Source of the DNA: Allodiplogaster sudhausi
Taxonomy: Eukaryota; Nematoda; Chromadorea; Rhabditida; Diplogasteridae
DNA: 64,000 nucleotides
Direction: 5' to 3'
NCBI GenBank assembly: GCA_945643635.1
Contig: CALZFC010000058.1
Location: 248,001-312,000, forward strand
Every line of letters starts with the position of its first letter. Positions within the stretch are counted from its first letter, which is position 1. A program made the position numbers and the translations under genes. Under the pieces are notes generated by a model. That model had not been told where the DNA came from, ran no database searches, and saw only the letters and a list, made by a program, of their open reading frames with translations. Shown here one piece after another: positions 1 to 9,896 of this stretch.

Positions 1-2760
1 TGATTCTATAATTGTGCACCTTTGTTGGAATAAAAACATGTTGAAGAAATTTTCAGTTGGTGAAATCAGAATGAAAACGGAAAGCATATGCAAATTTATG
101 GAGCTATGAGACGAATAGACATCAATTTTAGATCGATAATATGTTTTTTGGCAGTTTACAAAACATTGCAAAAACTTTGCCCCGAGCGGGCTTCGAACCC
201 GGACCTCTTGCAAGGTACTTTTAAAGTTGAGTATATTTGCTTAAGTGCATATTCCAAAAATATGTCCTCCTAGAATTCTTTTAAAGATACATCGCATTGT
301 AGCAAATTTCACGGGCTTTCTTTCTATGAACAGCTTATCCTCCCCGCGGGGGTTACTTGGTCTGAAAAACCAGAAAAACCATATTTTTAAATCTATTTAT
401 ACGATTTTTGCTGCTTAAAAGTTGTTTTCACGAAACGTCACCGCGACCTTTTTTAAAGAGAATACAAAGATCTATAAAACACAAAAAAGAGATTTCAAAA
501 ATCTTAAGAAATAACTGAGATATGGGCATGTGAATTTTAAGCGTAAATCGCTATTATCTCGAAAGAAAATTTTTTTTTCGAAATCACGATTTCACCATTT
601 TAAAGAGCATGTCGAATAGTACAAATGATCAAGTTTTCATCAATTTTAAAAATCAAAAATTTCCCATTGCAGAGGGCAGATCGACCCTTACAGATAGGCT
701 GTCTTAAACCGAAGACGAAAGAGAGCGCGCTATATTTCTGAGTATCAATGCTAGCGCAGCAACCTAGATTTGGACGCATCATACCGGGCCAAAATTTTGA
801 CAAAGACCAAGAAAATGGGGAATCCTGAAGAAAGGCTTGCTAAGTACACACAATCAAAAATGTTGTTAACCTGGCACTTTCTGTTGAAAACTGATTACAT
901 AATTAGATTCAGAATCGTAAGGCGAATGTTTACATCATATGAACATGCGTGATAAGGTCTCATTTATCGATTTCCGTTATCATTGATACAATCTTTAATT
1001 TTATTATTTGGGGATGTGTGTAGAGACAAAATAATGGTACAGGAGAAATTTCGTTTAAAAATATTTGAAATGAAATTTTTTATTAGCAAAAACTGATAAC
1101 TTCTTATCAAATGATAAAAAGTTATCAATTTTTTAATAGTAGCTCCCGCTCTCTATAAGCAACCTTATGTACCGTTTAAAATATTTTAGTTTTTCCTAGA
1201 ACAATAGTTATGAACGAGGATGCATTTGGACGCGTCCGACTCGTCCAACGCGTCCTTGGTACCAAGATCCTGGGTGGGACTGTATTTACATACATACCGA
1301 TTAACCGTATTTTCTCTATTAGTACCAAGGGAAACAATTTTCCAATACCCTTGCGAGGGAGGGTACTATTAGAGGGAGGAGTATTATTTTTCAATATGAT
1401 ACCCGAAAAGTTGAAAAATAAAATTTTATTTTCAAAAAGAAGAATCTATTTTCAATGGAATCATCACTGGAATTTCCATTTTACCGCAGTTTTAGAATGA
1501 ATTTGCACTCAGTTCAGTGGGAAGAGTCTCATCCCATGTCTCCTGGACCCATTCGAGGTTCGTCTCGAGCTGCGGTATTGGACTAGGGGGTCCTATTGGA
1601 GGTGGGTTCCACAAGAGTGAGTACTATTTTTTCAATGACAATATCAAGGGGGAGGTACTATTAGAGCGGGGGGGGGGGTTTTAATAAAGGCGAATAGCAA
1701 AAATACGGTATTTCAAGCTCAATATAAAGTAAAACTAGTACATTAAACGGAACATATTCTCTTCTTTCTGAAGTTCGTTTTTTTCTCATTCACATATTTT
1801 CTTGTCAAAGCCGGTTGCTCCGCAATGAGCTCCATCTCATCTGATATCCCGCAAGTCGGGTGTAGCCGGCATATGCTAAAACTATGCCGAAAAATGAATG
1901 TCGAAAAAATTTTAAAGCGAGTAATTTACATATTGAATAAAAGGCATTTGTAAAACCTAACATAGGGGAATCAATGACTAAAAATTTAAAATTATTTCGA
2001 TAAGCCTGGTGTGGTGTCAGGTTCCTCGTGGTAGGAGTTCTCATATTGACGCCTCCCTTAATTTCTTGTCTCATGAAAATGCCTGATCCGAATTCTATCT
2101 CCCGCTTAGCACAAGGCAGAGAAATTAGCATTTACAGCTTCTAATAAAACTCGAATTAATTCGATTGTTTACAAAACATTCAAGGTACATGCTTAATTGT
2201 CTACCTGTAAGAGACCGTTATCTTTATTTTAACGTATTCACAAGCCATGTTTTTATGGTGCGCAAATAATGTGTTCATTTGCTTGCTTTCTCCTCCTTCT
2301 CCTCTTTCTCGTTCTTTATTATCCTCTCGCATTTTTTCTTATTCTTTTCTTTGCATTTTGTTGTATTATTTTGATAGAGCACGGCGCCAATGGGCTCACT
2401 TATCGCATGCCAGACACCAAATTACGAGTCGCTGATCTTCTTTTCTTTTGAGCACCACACGTGCAAACATGTCGAGCACTTCGTGAGGAATGCACCGAAT
2501 TGTGGATACAAAGTAGAAGAACACTTTTGTGTTGGAACAGCGAGAGAAAGAGAGTCACAGGGATGAGAGATGGAGAAGGAGGGAGAAACTCTTCTTCCAA
2601 AAGTAAGCAAGACGAGAGCGAAGGAGAGAGATGGTGAAAGTGGAGGGAAAATGTAGAGACGCAGGCATCAGGCAAAAGAATAAGCAGCCGAGTAAATAAG
2701 TTGCGGAGAGCAAGTTTTTTACACTTGGCATTACTCAGCAGTAAGTTCGCTGAGAAGGAG
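1..2760. other. Intergenic stretch, no convincing gene
   Basis: I see no gene here. The open frames at 88-273, 600-952, 1210-1500 and 1805-2131 lack neighbouring exons with compatible splice phases and resemble no family I know. A G-rich motif (gagg-tactattagag) appears at about 1355-1385 and again at 1650-1670 next to a poly-G run at 1667-1678. A/T-rich non-coding sequence makes up the rest. Confidence 0.6.
181..212 (-). other. tRNA-like T-arm/B-box fragment
   Basis: On the minus strand the bases GGGTTCGAAGCCC form a perfect tRNA T-arm (B box), followed by a G/C-rich acceptor-like end. Moving upstream on that strand I find no matching 5' acceptor strand, D-arm or anticodon arm within 75 nt. 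This is best read as a tRNA relic or a tRNA-derived repeat head, not a working tRNA. Confidence 0.4.
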
Positions 2761-2768
2761 CAAAATGG

Positions 2769-2775
2769 TATAAAA
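2769..2775 (+). promoter_or_regulatory. TATA box of peptide gene A
   Basis: The motif TATAAAA lies 56 nt before the start codon. About 60 nt from the TATA box to the ATG is almost identical in the three peptide genes (at 2769, 4814-4820 on the minus strand, and 5344), which supports a shared core promoter and 5' UTR. Confidence 0.7.
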
Positions 2776-2830
2776 GCCGGAGAGAACCACCGGGAAGCCA
2801 TCAGCCGAGTTCCTCGTCTAATCCTCGAAG

Positions 2831-3128
2831 ATGTCTTTCCTCCTCTCTCTCCTCCTCGCTCTCGTCGTTGTCCTCTGCGCCTTCGTCGCCACCGGAGACG
2901 CCCAGTACTGGGGAGGATACGGATACGTAAGTACATTTTCAAGACTTTTAATATATTTATTACGAACACATTAACATACGTTCATACTGTTTAAATTACC
3001 TAGCCATTTAATTGCGATAAAATTGATTTGAGGGCTACGGCTACCCGTACTACGGCGGCTACTACGGCTACTACGGCAAGCGAGAGGCTGGCTTCGGCCC
3101 CGGCCCCATGCCCGTCAACCAGGCATAG
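2831..3128 (+). CDS. Gly/Tyr-rich amidated neuropeptide-like/antimicrobial peptide precursor A
   Basis: A small secreted precursor of 63 residues in two exons, 2831-2926 and 3033-3128, joined in phase 0. Residues 1-24 are a strong signal peptide (Leu/Val-rich, ending ATGDA). The mature part begins QYWGGYGYGYGYPYYGG, then GYYGYYGKR: a Gly-Lys-Arg site, the usual signal for dibasic cleavage and C-terminal amidation. After it comes a tail EAGFGPGPMPVNQA. The N-terminal Gln could cyclise to pyroglutamate. The composition is like nematode NLP-29-type YGGYG peptides, which act in epidermal defence, or like neuropeptides; I cannot tell which. A TATA box stands at 2769 and a poly(A) signal AATAAA at 3188. 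Two close paralogues follow at 4452-4758 (-) and 5406-5676 (+). Confidence 0.85.
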
Positions 3129-3187
3129 AATAGGTGATCCCCAAATCGATGTTTCTCAGGGTGCTTTTTCCTCATTCACTTGATGTC

Positions 3188-3193
3188 AATAAA
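3188..3193 (+). terminator. Poly(A) signal of peptide gene A
   Basis: AATAAA lies 60 nt after the stop codon of the first peptide gene. Confidence 0.6.
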
Positions 3194-3675
3194 TGCTTTT
3201 CTTCCTATTTCGAAGTCAATTAAGAATATAAATGGGTTGTGAGAACAAAGGATAAGATGAAGACCGAATACGAATTACCATAATGCAAGCATTAATGATA
3301 GCATTACATTAGGATATTTTTTTTTTAATCTAGTGGATTGCGAAGTCAGACTCTTTTGTAACATCATAGCCACGTAAAACAACTCGAGAACTCAGCAATT
3401 GTTCTTAAATTAAATTCGAACTGGATTTTCAGCTAGCCTATTTTCACGCTTTGTGGGTCTGTGTTCTCTCTCTCATGTCAGTCCATCTCCTATTTAGTTT
3501 AAATTCTTCTCACTGTGTTTGCATATTTCCTTTTTGTATATTATAAACTAAAAATACACCTTACGATGCCTTAGTCGACGTATGATGTTTTTGCACTATT
3601 TTGTGATATTTGTACAGTGTCAGAAAAAATTCAAACATAGTTTTCGTGATGTTTTAGCGAAATATGCAAACAAAA

Positions 3676-4022
3676 TGAGCGGGAGTCGTGAGGTATCGGG
3701 GAGGCTGATCGGCGGGGGCGAACTCGCGTGCGCGACCCGGCCACTGTCAAGGCGCGTAACCTTTTGCCTGCTTCCTTTCGGACCTGAGCCGTCCGGTTCT
3801 CCATGGCCACCCGGCCCCGCCCGTCCTCCGACCGGCGACGCCCCGCTTGGCGCGGACGCCCGGTCTCCGCTGGCCGCACCACCGACAGGACTCCTCCTCT
3901 CACTCACTCCATCCGCTCTGCGGCCTAGACACTGGCTCACAGGCGCCCGCCACGACGCCCCGCAAACAGCAAAAGGACACGGGGAACCGTGTGATAGGGC
4001 AGGAAAGATGAGAGAATGTGAA
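3676..4022 (+). repeat. GC-rich dispersed element, copy 1
   Basis: A GC-rich block of about 347 bp in A/T-rich surroundings. It begins atgagcgggagtcgtgaggt and ends near gagagaatgtga. A second copy lies in the opposite orientation at 37788-38142, nearly identical apart from a 9-bp insertion in copy 2 and scattered substitutions. There are no obvious terminal inverted repeats. The open frames in it (3582-4202 and others) are not conserved as reading frames between the copies. It may be a SINE-like or other non-autonomous element. Confidence 0.75.
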
Positions 4023-4116
4023 AGGAGGAGAGAAGTAGACAAAGATAGTCCCGCAGGGAAAGAGCCTCCACTCTTTCCACCCTCTCACTTATTGATAATA
4101 CTTGTCGACCACACTC

Positions 4117-4117
4117 T

Positions 4118-4142
<25 letters not shown>
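4117..4142 (+). repeat. (CT)n microsatellite
   Basis: A run of CT dinucleotides just beyond the GC-rich element. Confidence 0.9.
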
Positions 4143-4148
<6 letters not shown>

Positions 4149-4385
4149 CTCTTTGCAACCAAGGAATACATATATTTATATTTGTTGCTCTGTGTCATTT
4201 AGATAAATGGTTCGACAATATAAAAAGTAAACTATTTGGTTCTAATTCTTTCATTTCAAAATAGCGAAGGAATCCATGTAAAATTGCTTCTTCGCTCTCC
4301 CTTTCAATGAGTTGTCTTACATTCTATGAGTGCTAAAATGAATATTGTCATAGGTAATGTTGAAACATTTCATGAAATGTACACA

Positions 4386-4391
4386 TTTATT
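4386..4391 (-). terminator. Poly(A) signal of peptide gene B
   Basis: AATAAA on the minus strand, about 60 nt past the stop of peptide gene B, the same spacing as in gene A. Confidence 0.55.
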
Positions 4392-4451
4392 ACAGAGCAT
4401 TCAGATTGATGTCGAACAGGTTGACTTGCTGTTTAATGAACAGCTTCAGCT

Positions 4452-4758
4452 CTACTGCTGAATGGGCATCTGGGCGGGGCCGAAGCCGGCCTCTCGCTTG
4501 CCGTAGTAGCCGTAGTAGCCTCCGTAGGCCGGGTAGCCGTAGCCCTAAAATTTTCATCGAAATTGAAAAGGTTGACTTGAATTATTAATCCAAAATATAC
4601 TTATTTACATTTCATACAAGTAGGAAAAGTTTAAAGGATCGAAATGCACTTACGTATCCGTATCCGCCGTATCCTCCCCAGTACTGGGCGTCTCCGGTGG
4701 CGACGAAGGCGCAGAGGACAACGACGAGAGCGAGGAGCAGAGAGAGGAGGGAAGACAT
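4452..4758 (-). CDS. Gly/Tyr-rich amidated neuropeptide-like/antimicrobial peptide precursor B
   Basis: Paralogue of gene A on the opposite strand, 65 residues. Exons are 4758-4654 and 4544-4452, with the intron in the same place and phase as in A and C. It has the same Leu/Val-rich signal peptide and the same QYWGGYGGYGY start of the mature part. A GYYGKR cleavage and amidation site precedes the tail EAGFGPAQMPIQQ. Here one Tyr of the YPYYGG motif is Ala (YPAYGG), and the tail reads GPAQMP instead of GPGPMP. The TATA box on the minus strand is at 4814-4820. Known families suggest secretion from epidermis or neurons; the role is inferred. Confidence 0.85.
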
Positions 4759-4813
4759 CTTCGAGGATTAGACGAGGAACTCGGCTGATGGCTTCCCGGT
4801 GGTTCTCTCCGGC

Positions 4814-4820
4814 TTTTATA
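4814..4820 (-). promoter_or_regulatory. TATA box of peptide gene B
   Basis: TATAAAA on the minus strand, in the same context as for genes A and C (ggtataaaag), 56 nt before the start codon. Confidence 0.7.
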
Positions 4821-5057
4821 CCATTTTACTCATTCTCAACGAACTTACTGCTGAGTAATGTAAAAAGCTTGCAGTGCGCAACATATTTACACGGCTGCTT
4901 ATTCTCTTGCTTGAACTGTGCGTTTCATACTTTCATGTGTCTCTTCATCTAACTTGTTCTCTTTTCTTCTCTCCAATTGATTTTTCTAGTCTGTTAGTAC
5001 ACTCTCACGATCAGTCTCTCGACGTCTGTCTTTCTTTCTTTTCTATATTTCTTCCTC

Positions 5058-5140
5058 TCTCACTCTCTCCCTCTCTCTCTCTCTCTTCTCTCTCTCTCTT
5101 CTCTCACTCACTCTCTCTCTCTCTCTCTTTCTCTCTCTCT
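5058..5140 (+). repeat. (CT)n-rich low-complexity tract
   Basis: Interrupted CT/CTTT runs lying between the divergent peptide genes B and C, in what should be their shared upstream region. Confidence 0.85.
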
Positions 5141-5343
5141 GCGCTTCAATCGCTTTGCTCTTGCCACACACAGTTTCTCGCTCGGTTCAACCACAAAACG
5201 TCTACCTTGCATCCACAAAGTCGAGGCATTTCTCACGAAGTGCAACATGTTTGCAAACACGAATATCATGTTTGTACGGAATACGTTGTGTCGTGTCAAA
5301 GTGGTTTCTTTGCCAGTTACAGCGATTCAGTGACGAAAAATGG

Positions 5344-5350
5344 TATAAAA
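5344..5350 (+). promoter_or_regulatory. TATA box of peptide gene C
   Basis: TATAAAA, 56 nt before the start codon. The following leader (accaccgggaagccatc) matches genes A and B. Confidence 0.7.
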
Positions 5351-5405
5351 GAGAGGAAGAACCACCGGGAAGCCATCCGTCGAGTTCCTCGTCTAATCCT
5401 CGAAG

Positions 5406-5676
5406 ATGTCTTCCCTCCTCTCTCTCCTCCTCGCTCTCGTCGTTGTCCTTTGCGCCTTCATCGCCACCGGAGATGCCCAGTACTGGGGAGGATATGGCGG
5501 ATACGGATACGTATGTATTTTAGTGTTTTTTTTTACATTAAGATATCTCCATTAGTGCTGAATCACTTCCTCTTTAAATTTGTTTAAAATAGGGCTACGG
5601 CTACCCGTACTACGGCGGCTACTATGGCAAGCGTGAGGCTGGCTTCGGCCCCGGCCCCATGCCCATCCAGCAATAG
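5406..5676 (+). CDS. Gly/Tyr-rich amidated neuropeptide-like/antimicrobial peptide precursor C
   Basis: Third paralogue, 62 residues, exons 5406-5510 and 5593-5676 (phase 0). It has a signal peptide like A and B, the mature start QYWGGYGGYGY, and a shorter Tyr/Gly section that ends GGYYGKR, so one GYY unit is missing relative to A and B. The tail is EAGFGPGPMPIQQ. All three paralogues keep Gly-Lys-Arg, so the amidation site is the constrained part, while the number of GY units drifts. I place it with secreted NLP-like peptides by composition and layout only. Confidence 0.85.
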
Positions 5677-5879
5677 AAAAGCGACCTTGCACGATCTCCA
5701 ATATGAGTATTGTTGATTGCTTCCAATTTAACATTTCATTTGATAAACGTAAAATTCTCTGAAGTTTGATGTTGTGCATGTCATAAAAAGACTCATACCC
5801 TTTACACAAAGTAAAAATATCTGTTAACTTATTGGGCGGAGCATTTTCTGTGTATACACAACATGCACATTAGTTGAAC

Positions 5880-7180
5880 AACATATGTATGTACATCAGC
5901 AACGCTTTTGGACTCAAGAAAATTTTTTTTTAAAGAGACACATCATCTATGAGATGTCACGAGAAACCCGAATATTCGCATGAAGGAAGTGCACTTTCAA
6001 AAAAGTTTTCTCTTCAATCGTATTTTCAAAATTATTTTTCACGTTGAATTCATCGGTACAACTTCTTTTATTATTTGAGCATATAGATATTTATGAATAT
6101 CCGTGTACATATATGATGTATATTCTGAAATAATATTTTGTCGTCTTTCTTTTGATCAAAAAATATTTCGTTTTCTAGTAAGGTAAAAATCTTTCTTTGA
6201 TGCTTCTTCTAAAAATCACTAATATATTTAATCTTCAATGTTTTCTACACTTTTCTTTGTTGATGTTTCTTTCTAACCAGGAGAGCAACGGAGTGAGAGA
6301 GGAGAAGAATTTGCTATTTACTAAGGGTGGGCGAAAGATGTAGAGAGATGACGAATGAGATTGGGAGAGGAGAATGAGAAAGAGCACGAGAACAAGAAGG
6401 AGGTAAGAAGGAAGAAAGAGAGTGGAAGTGAAAATAGAAAAAATAAGATAAAGTAGGGAAAGAAAGATTGAGAGAGTGAGAACTATGGAAGGAGAGAGAA
6501 AGAGAAAGAGATTTCTAGAAAGATATTACGAGTACGAGATAGAGACATGGAGAGAGATGAGAAAGCGGGAAAGTGAGAGCGAGAAAAGATGCGTCCTCAA
6601 GCTACACGCTTGTTGTGACAGGCTGCTCTGGCAGATCTGCTAACTCCATCTCTTGTCGGATCTACACAGTTTTCTGCACGTCTCCGAAAAGAGCTCGCAG
6701 AATGTGCAGAAAAGCAGAAAAGGATGAGAAGTCTTTCCTAAGGAAGTCGGAGATTGAACATCTAACGACACAATGAGAAGATAGAAAAGAGGGAAGCGTT
6801 GTGTGACGATCTTCGCCCAACTGAGCAAGTCATATAAGAAAAAAACGTACCAAATTCTGTCTCTATATCTCTAAATCCTCTCTGTTCTCTGTTCTCTCTG
6901 TCCTCGAAAGGGCGGCTCCTTCCAGTCCTCGGCTGCCGCTGCCCCCTCGTCCTGTGATCGTCGCTTTGACCGCCTTGCCATGACACGTCAGTGATTCTTA
7001 TCCCATGAATATTTTCATCTTTGTTGTGCCATTGGGCGCAAGTGGGCGCTGTGTTATAGCTCGCAGCAATTTGTTGACCATTATATAGATGTTTATTAGT
7101 CTTCAAAATTGACATCGCTGCTCTAAAGGCTAACAATAGTCCTAATATATAGTCATAAGCTGTACCATAGACCATATGTC
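5880..7180. other. Intergenic, purine-rich, no supported gene
   Basis: The stretch 6280-6570 is purine-rich (GA-rich) on the plus strand. The open frames at 6573-6776 (+) and 6762-7175 (-) show no family similarity and no partner exons that I could find. The rest is A/T-rich. Confidence 0.5.
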
Positions 7181-7231
7181 TTCTAAATGTGCAATTTAAA
7201 TGACGGTTTAATCTTTATCTTTTTATGTATG

Positions 7232-7241
7232 CAGCAAGCTA
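7232..7241 (+). promoter_or_regulatory. Possible trans-splice (spliced leader) acceptor
   Basis: The sequence ttttatgtatgcag ends seven bases before the start codon of the next gene. Nematode messages are often capped by a spliced leader at such a site. This is inferred from context. Confidence 0.4.
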
Positions 7242-9557
7242 ATGAAGTACTATGTAGTAACTCTTCCTCCAGCCACAACTTCCACCGAAGGCATGCGCGG
7301 GAAGAAGCCCTCTCCGACAGTCGGAGTTGTTCTCGTTGGCCTGGCCTACATTGCCATTGTTACGCGGCTCTCCATGGTTCGCCCCGCGATATTTATTGTA
7401 TTTTACAAATACTAATAATTTCAAAAGAATATAAATTAAAGAAATATTTATTTAAAGAAAGAAATACAAAAAATATTTCCGGATATAGACACAATAAAAC
7501 CATATGTTTAAAAAGAATAGAATAAGAAATAAAATAGAATATGCTACATACTTCACAAAAATGATGATAATTTAATTAGCCATCGCTGCAAGAGTACTTT
7601 GACCGCTCGCACACTTGCATGGAAAGGAAGACAGGCCATCTAGACGCGGGACTGGTAAGTGGCCTTCCATTCTTCAGCTTCTTCTTCTTCTCATCTCTCT
7701 CTCTCTCCATTTTCATTATTTCTCTCTCCCTCTCCCTCTCTCTTTCTCTCTCTCTCTTTCTAACTCTTTCTTTTTCTCTCCATTTTCTCTCAGCTCCGCC
7801 GTCTCTTCCCCTGGGCAGTCCAAATGTGCTCCATCAGCGACCGTCTCCATATCGAGCCTTTTACAAACTCTGATGAGACCAAGTATTTCATTATGCCAGT
7901 GGTTAATATTTCAACTTTATACCGAAGGCAACGCAATAAAAAATATCAATGAAAAGTATGCAGAAGAAAACAAATGCGCAATTTAGAAACCCGAAGGCCA
8001 AGTGTGTTCGATCGTTTCACTTGGAATTGGCTTTGACGTTGACTCAGAGCTGTTGCTTAAGGTATTAGAAAAGAATCTGTTTTCTGAATGACGAAGGTCA
8101 ACTTCTTACTGAGAGACAAATAATGTCAGCGAATGAGATGCGAACTGGCAATTTGTGAATATCCTTTCAGACCGCAATGCCGCACTGTGATTTCTACGGG
8201 GCCGATCCGATCAACAAGACGAACGCCGATATCTTTCAGAAGGTTTTCGAAACATTTTCTATTTGAAAGTTAAATGCAATCGTGGACTTCTGAGTGCATA
8301 CATATTAATTTTGAAATATTTCAGGTCGGAAAGTTCTACAACATTGCCGTTGGCGGCAAGAACGGAACACTCGAGGCCATGGTACTCGAAGGTACGACCT
8401 TGCTGTATTGTGCATTGGCTGTAAACTCAATTTTGAATTAATTGAGTGAGCAAAAAGCGAGTGTTCATACAGGTTAGAGAAAACGAAAAGGTTCTGAACA
8501 AAATTTACGTCTTTAAAGAAATAGTTGTTCGTATCTAGGCAAGGACGAGCACATGAATGGTCTCTACTACAATCGAAAGGTGCCGTACATGGACCTCGCG
8601 ACCTTCTTCAGAAAGTATCTGCCTGGAAGACGCATCATCGATCTGCTCATCATTGATATCGAGGCATGGCGTATTTTATGACGTCGTAAAATCAACACTT
8701 CTCCTGAATTTGAACATCGTCGGCAGAATAGATTTTTTTTTTTCAAATTTATCGGAGTTTTCTCTTCTATTCATTTGCAAAGAATGTATGGCAGCGGTAT
8801 TGATTCTTTTACTGCAGGTTCGTAGAACGTTTATGTTATTTATTTCAGCATGCAGAATACGAGATGTTGCCATTGCTTCTCAATGACGGACAGCCGGCAT
8901 TGGATGGAATTGCGATATGCCAAGTCAGTTTATTTATCTTTTGCAGAAAACACATACAAACATCACGTACATACATACATATGTATACTACGGTTTCGTT
9001 ATGTGTCCAAAATATATCAGAAAATCGGAGACTTTTAGATCAATATCGAGGTTCATAATCCGTCAGAAGAGGAGATGAAGCTCTTCTGGAACTTTCACCA
9101 AAAAGTCAGTCAATTTAACAATTCCTTCAGAGCAAATTTTCACTATTTATTTTTTTTTTCGTGGGAAGCTTTAATAGCCTATTTCAGATGGAATTTTTAG
9201 AAATATATATTTGCTGGCGTGCATACAGTTAATAAATACATGTTTAATTGTAAGGTACTTGCCGAGCGGCGGTTCTCCATGCTGATCACTAGCACCATCA
9301 TTGGACATACTCGGTACGCATTACGTTCTCGAATTTCTCATTTTTTTTTTAAATATTTATATTTTTTAATCGACAATTTTTCATATATTTCTCACCTACC
9401 TCCTCTCTCTTTTCCTCTTTTGCTCTCTTTCTTTCTCTCTTTCAGTCTTTTCATGATCGATCGCTCTCAACCGGCCTGCCTGGAGCGTTTCTTCGACGGG
9501 CATCGTTACTCGTCCGGGGGAAAGTCAATCGACGAATCAATCAGGACCAAGAACTAG
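7242..9557 (+). CDS. Type II membrane methyltransferase-like protein (Methyltransf_22/FkbM type)
   Basis: Eleven exons in consistent phase: 7242-7376, 7580-7654, 7794-7901, 7987-8061, 8171-8242, 8325-8391, 8539-8663, 8849-8923, 9039-9104, 9255-9313, 9446-9557, giving 322 residues. A short cytosolic N-terminus is followed by one hydrophobic anchor at about residues 27-41 (VGVVLVGLAYIAIV), so a luminal domain is expected. The domain runs FIMPV, then CSIVSLGIGFDV (the glycine-rich SAM-binding strand), HCDFYGADP (acidic residue after strand 2), IDLLIIDIEHAEYEML, GIAICQINIEVHNPS and a C-terminal CLERFF. This order matches the methyltransferase-like family that is expanded in nematodes, usually of unknown substrate. 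The intron after exon 7 begins with GC rather than GT (8664). The start is the first ATG after a likely spliced-leader acceptor. Confidence 0.8.
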
Positions 9558-9836
9558 AAAATCGAATTCTTGTGCGAAACATACATTCGAGTTATTTTTT
9601 TAATGGCTTATGAAGCAATATAAGAATACAAGAATATTTGATACCGTATCTGGATAAGTTCACCTGTTTCGCATGAGCCTAGTTTATAGCTTGAAAGCGG
9701 GTGATATATTTTTATTCCTCAAAATAGCTTGTTATGAACACATGCCTCAGACGAGCAAGAGAACACAAAAATTTATACTAAAAAAGGTCCGCCTGCTCGA
9801 TTCGAGAGGCTTAGATGGACGTATACTTTTAGAAGG

Positions 9837-9890
9837 GGCGTATGTTCAGAAAGTGGGCGTGGCAATGAAGAGTGGGCGTGGCTGCTGGCC
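9837..9890 (+). repeat. Duplicated GTGGGCGTGGC motif
   Basis: The motif gtgggcgtggc occurs twice, about 21 bp apart, just beyond the stop codon of the pseudokinase gene. It is a GC/CACCC-box type sequence. Its meaning is unknown. Confidence 0.5.
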
Positions 9891-9896
9891 CCTCTT

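Noticed and set aside
181..260. Functional tRNA gene
   Set aside because: Only the T-arm is convincing; no complementary acceptor strand or anticodon arm is found.
1210..1500. 96-residue open frame on the plus strand
   Set aside because: Unremarkable composition, overlaps an opposite frame, contains G-rich repeat-like DNA and has no neighbouring exons.
3582..4202. 206-residue open frame
   Set aside because: It runs through the GC-rich dispersed element and a CT repeat. The second copy of the element does not keep the frame.
6762..7175. 137-residue open frame on the minus strand upstream of the methyltransferase-like gene
   Set aside because: No recognisable family, no signal or membrane segment of note, and no partner exons. 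It may be chance, though a small gene cannot be excluded.
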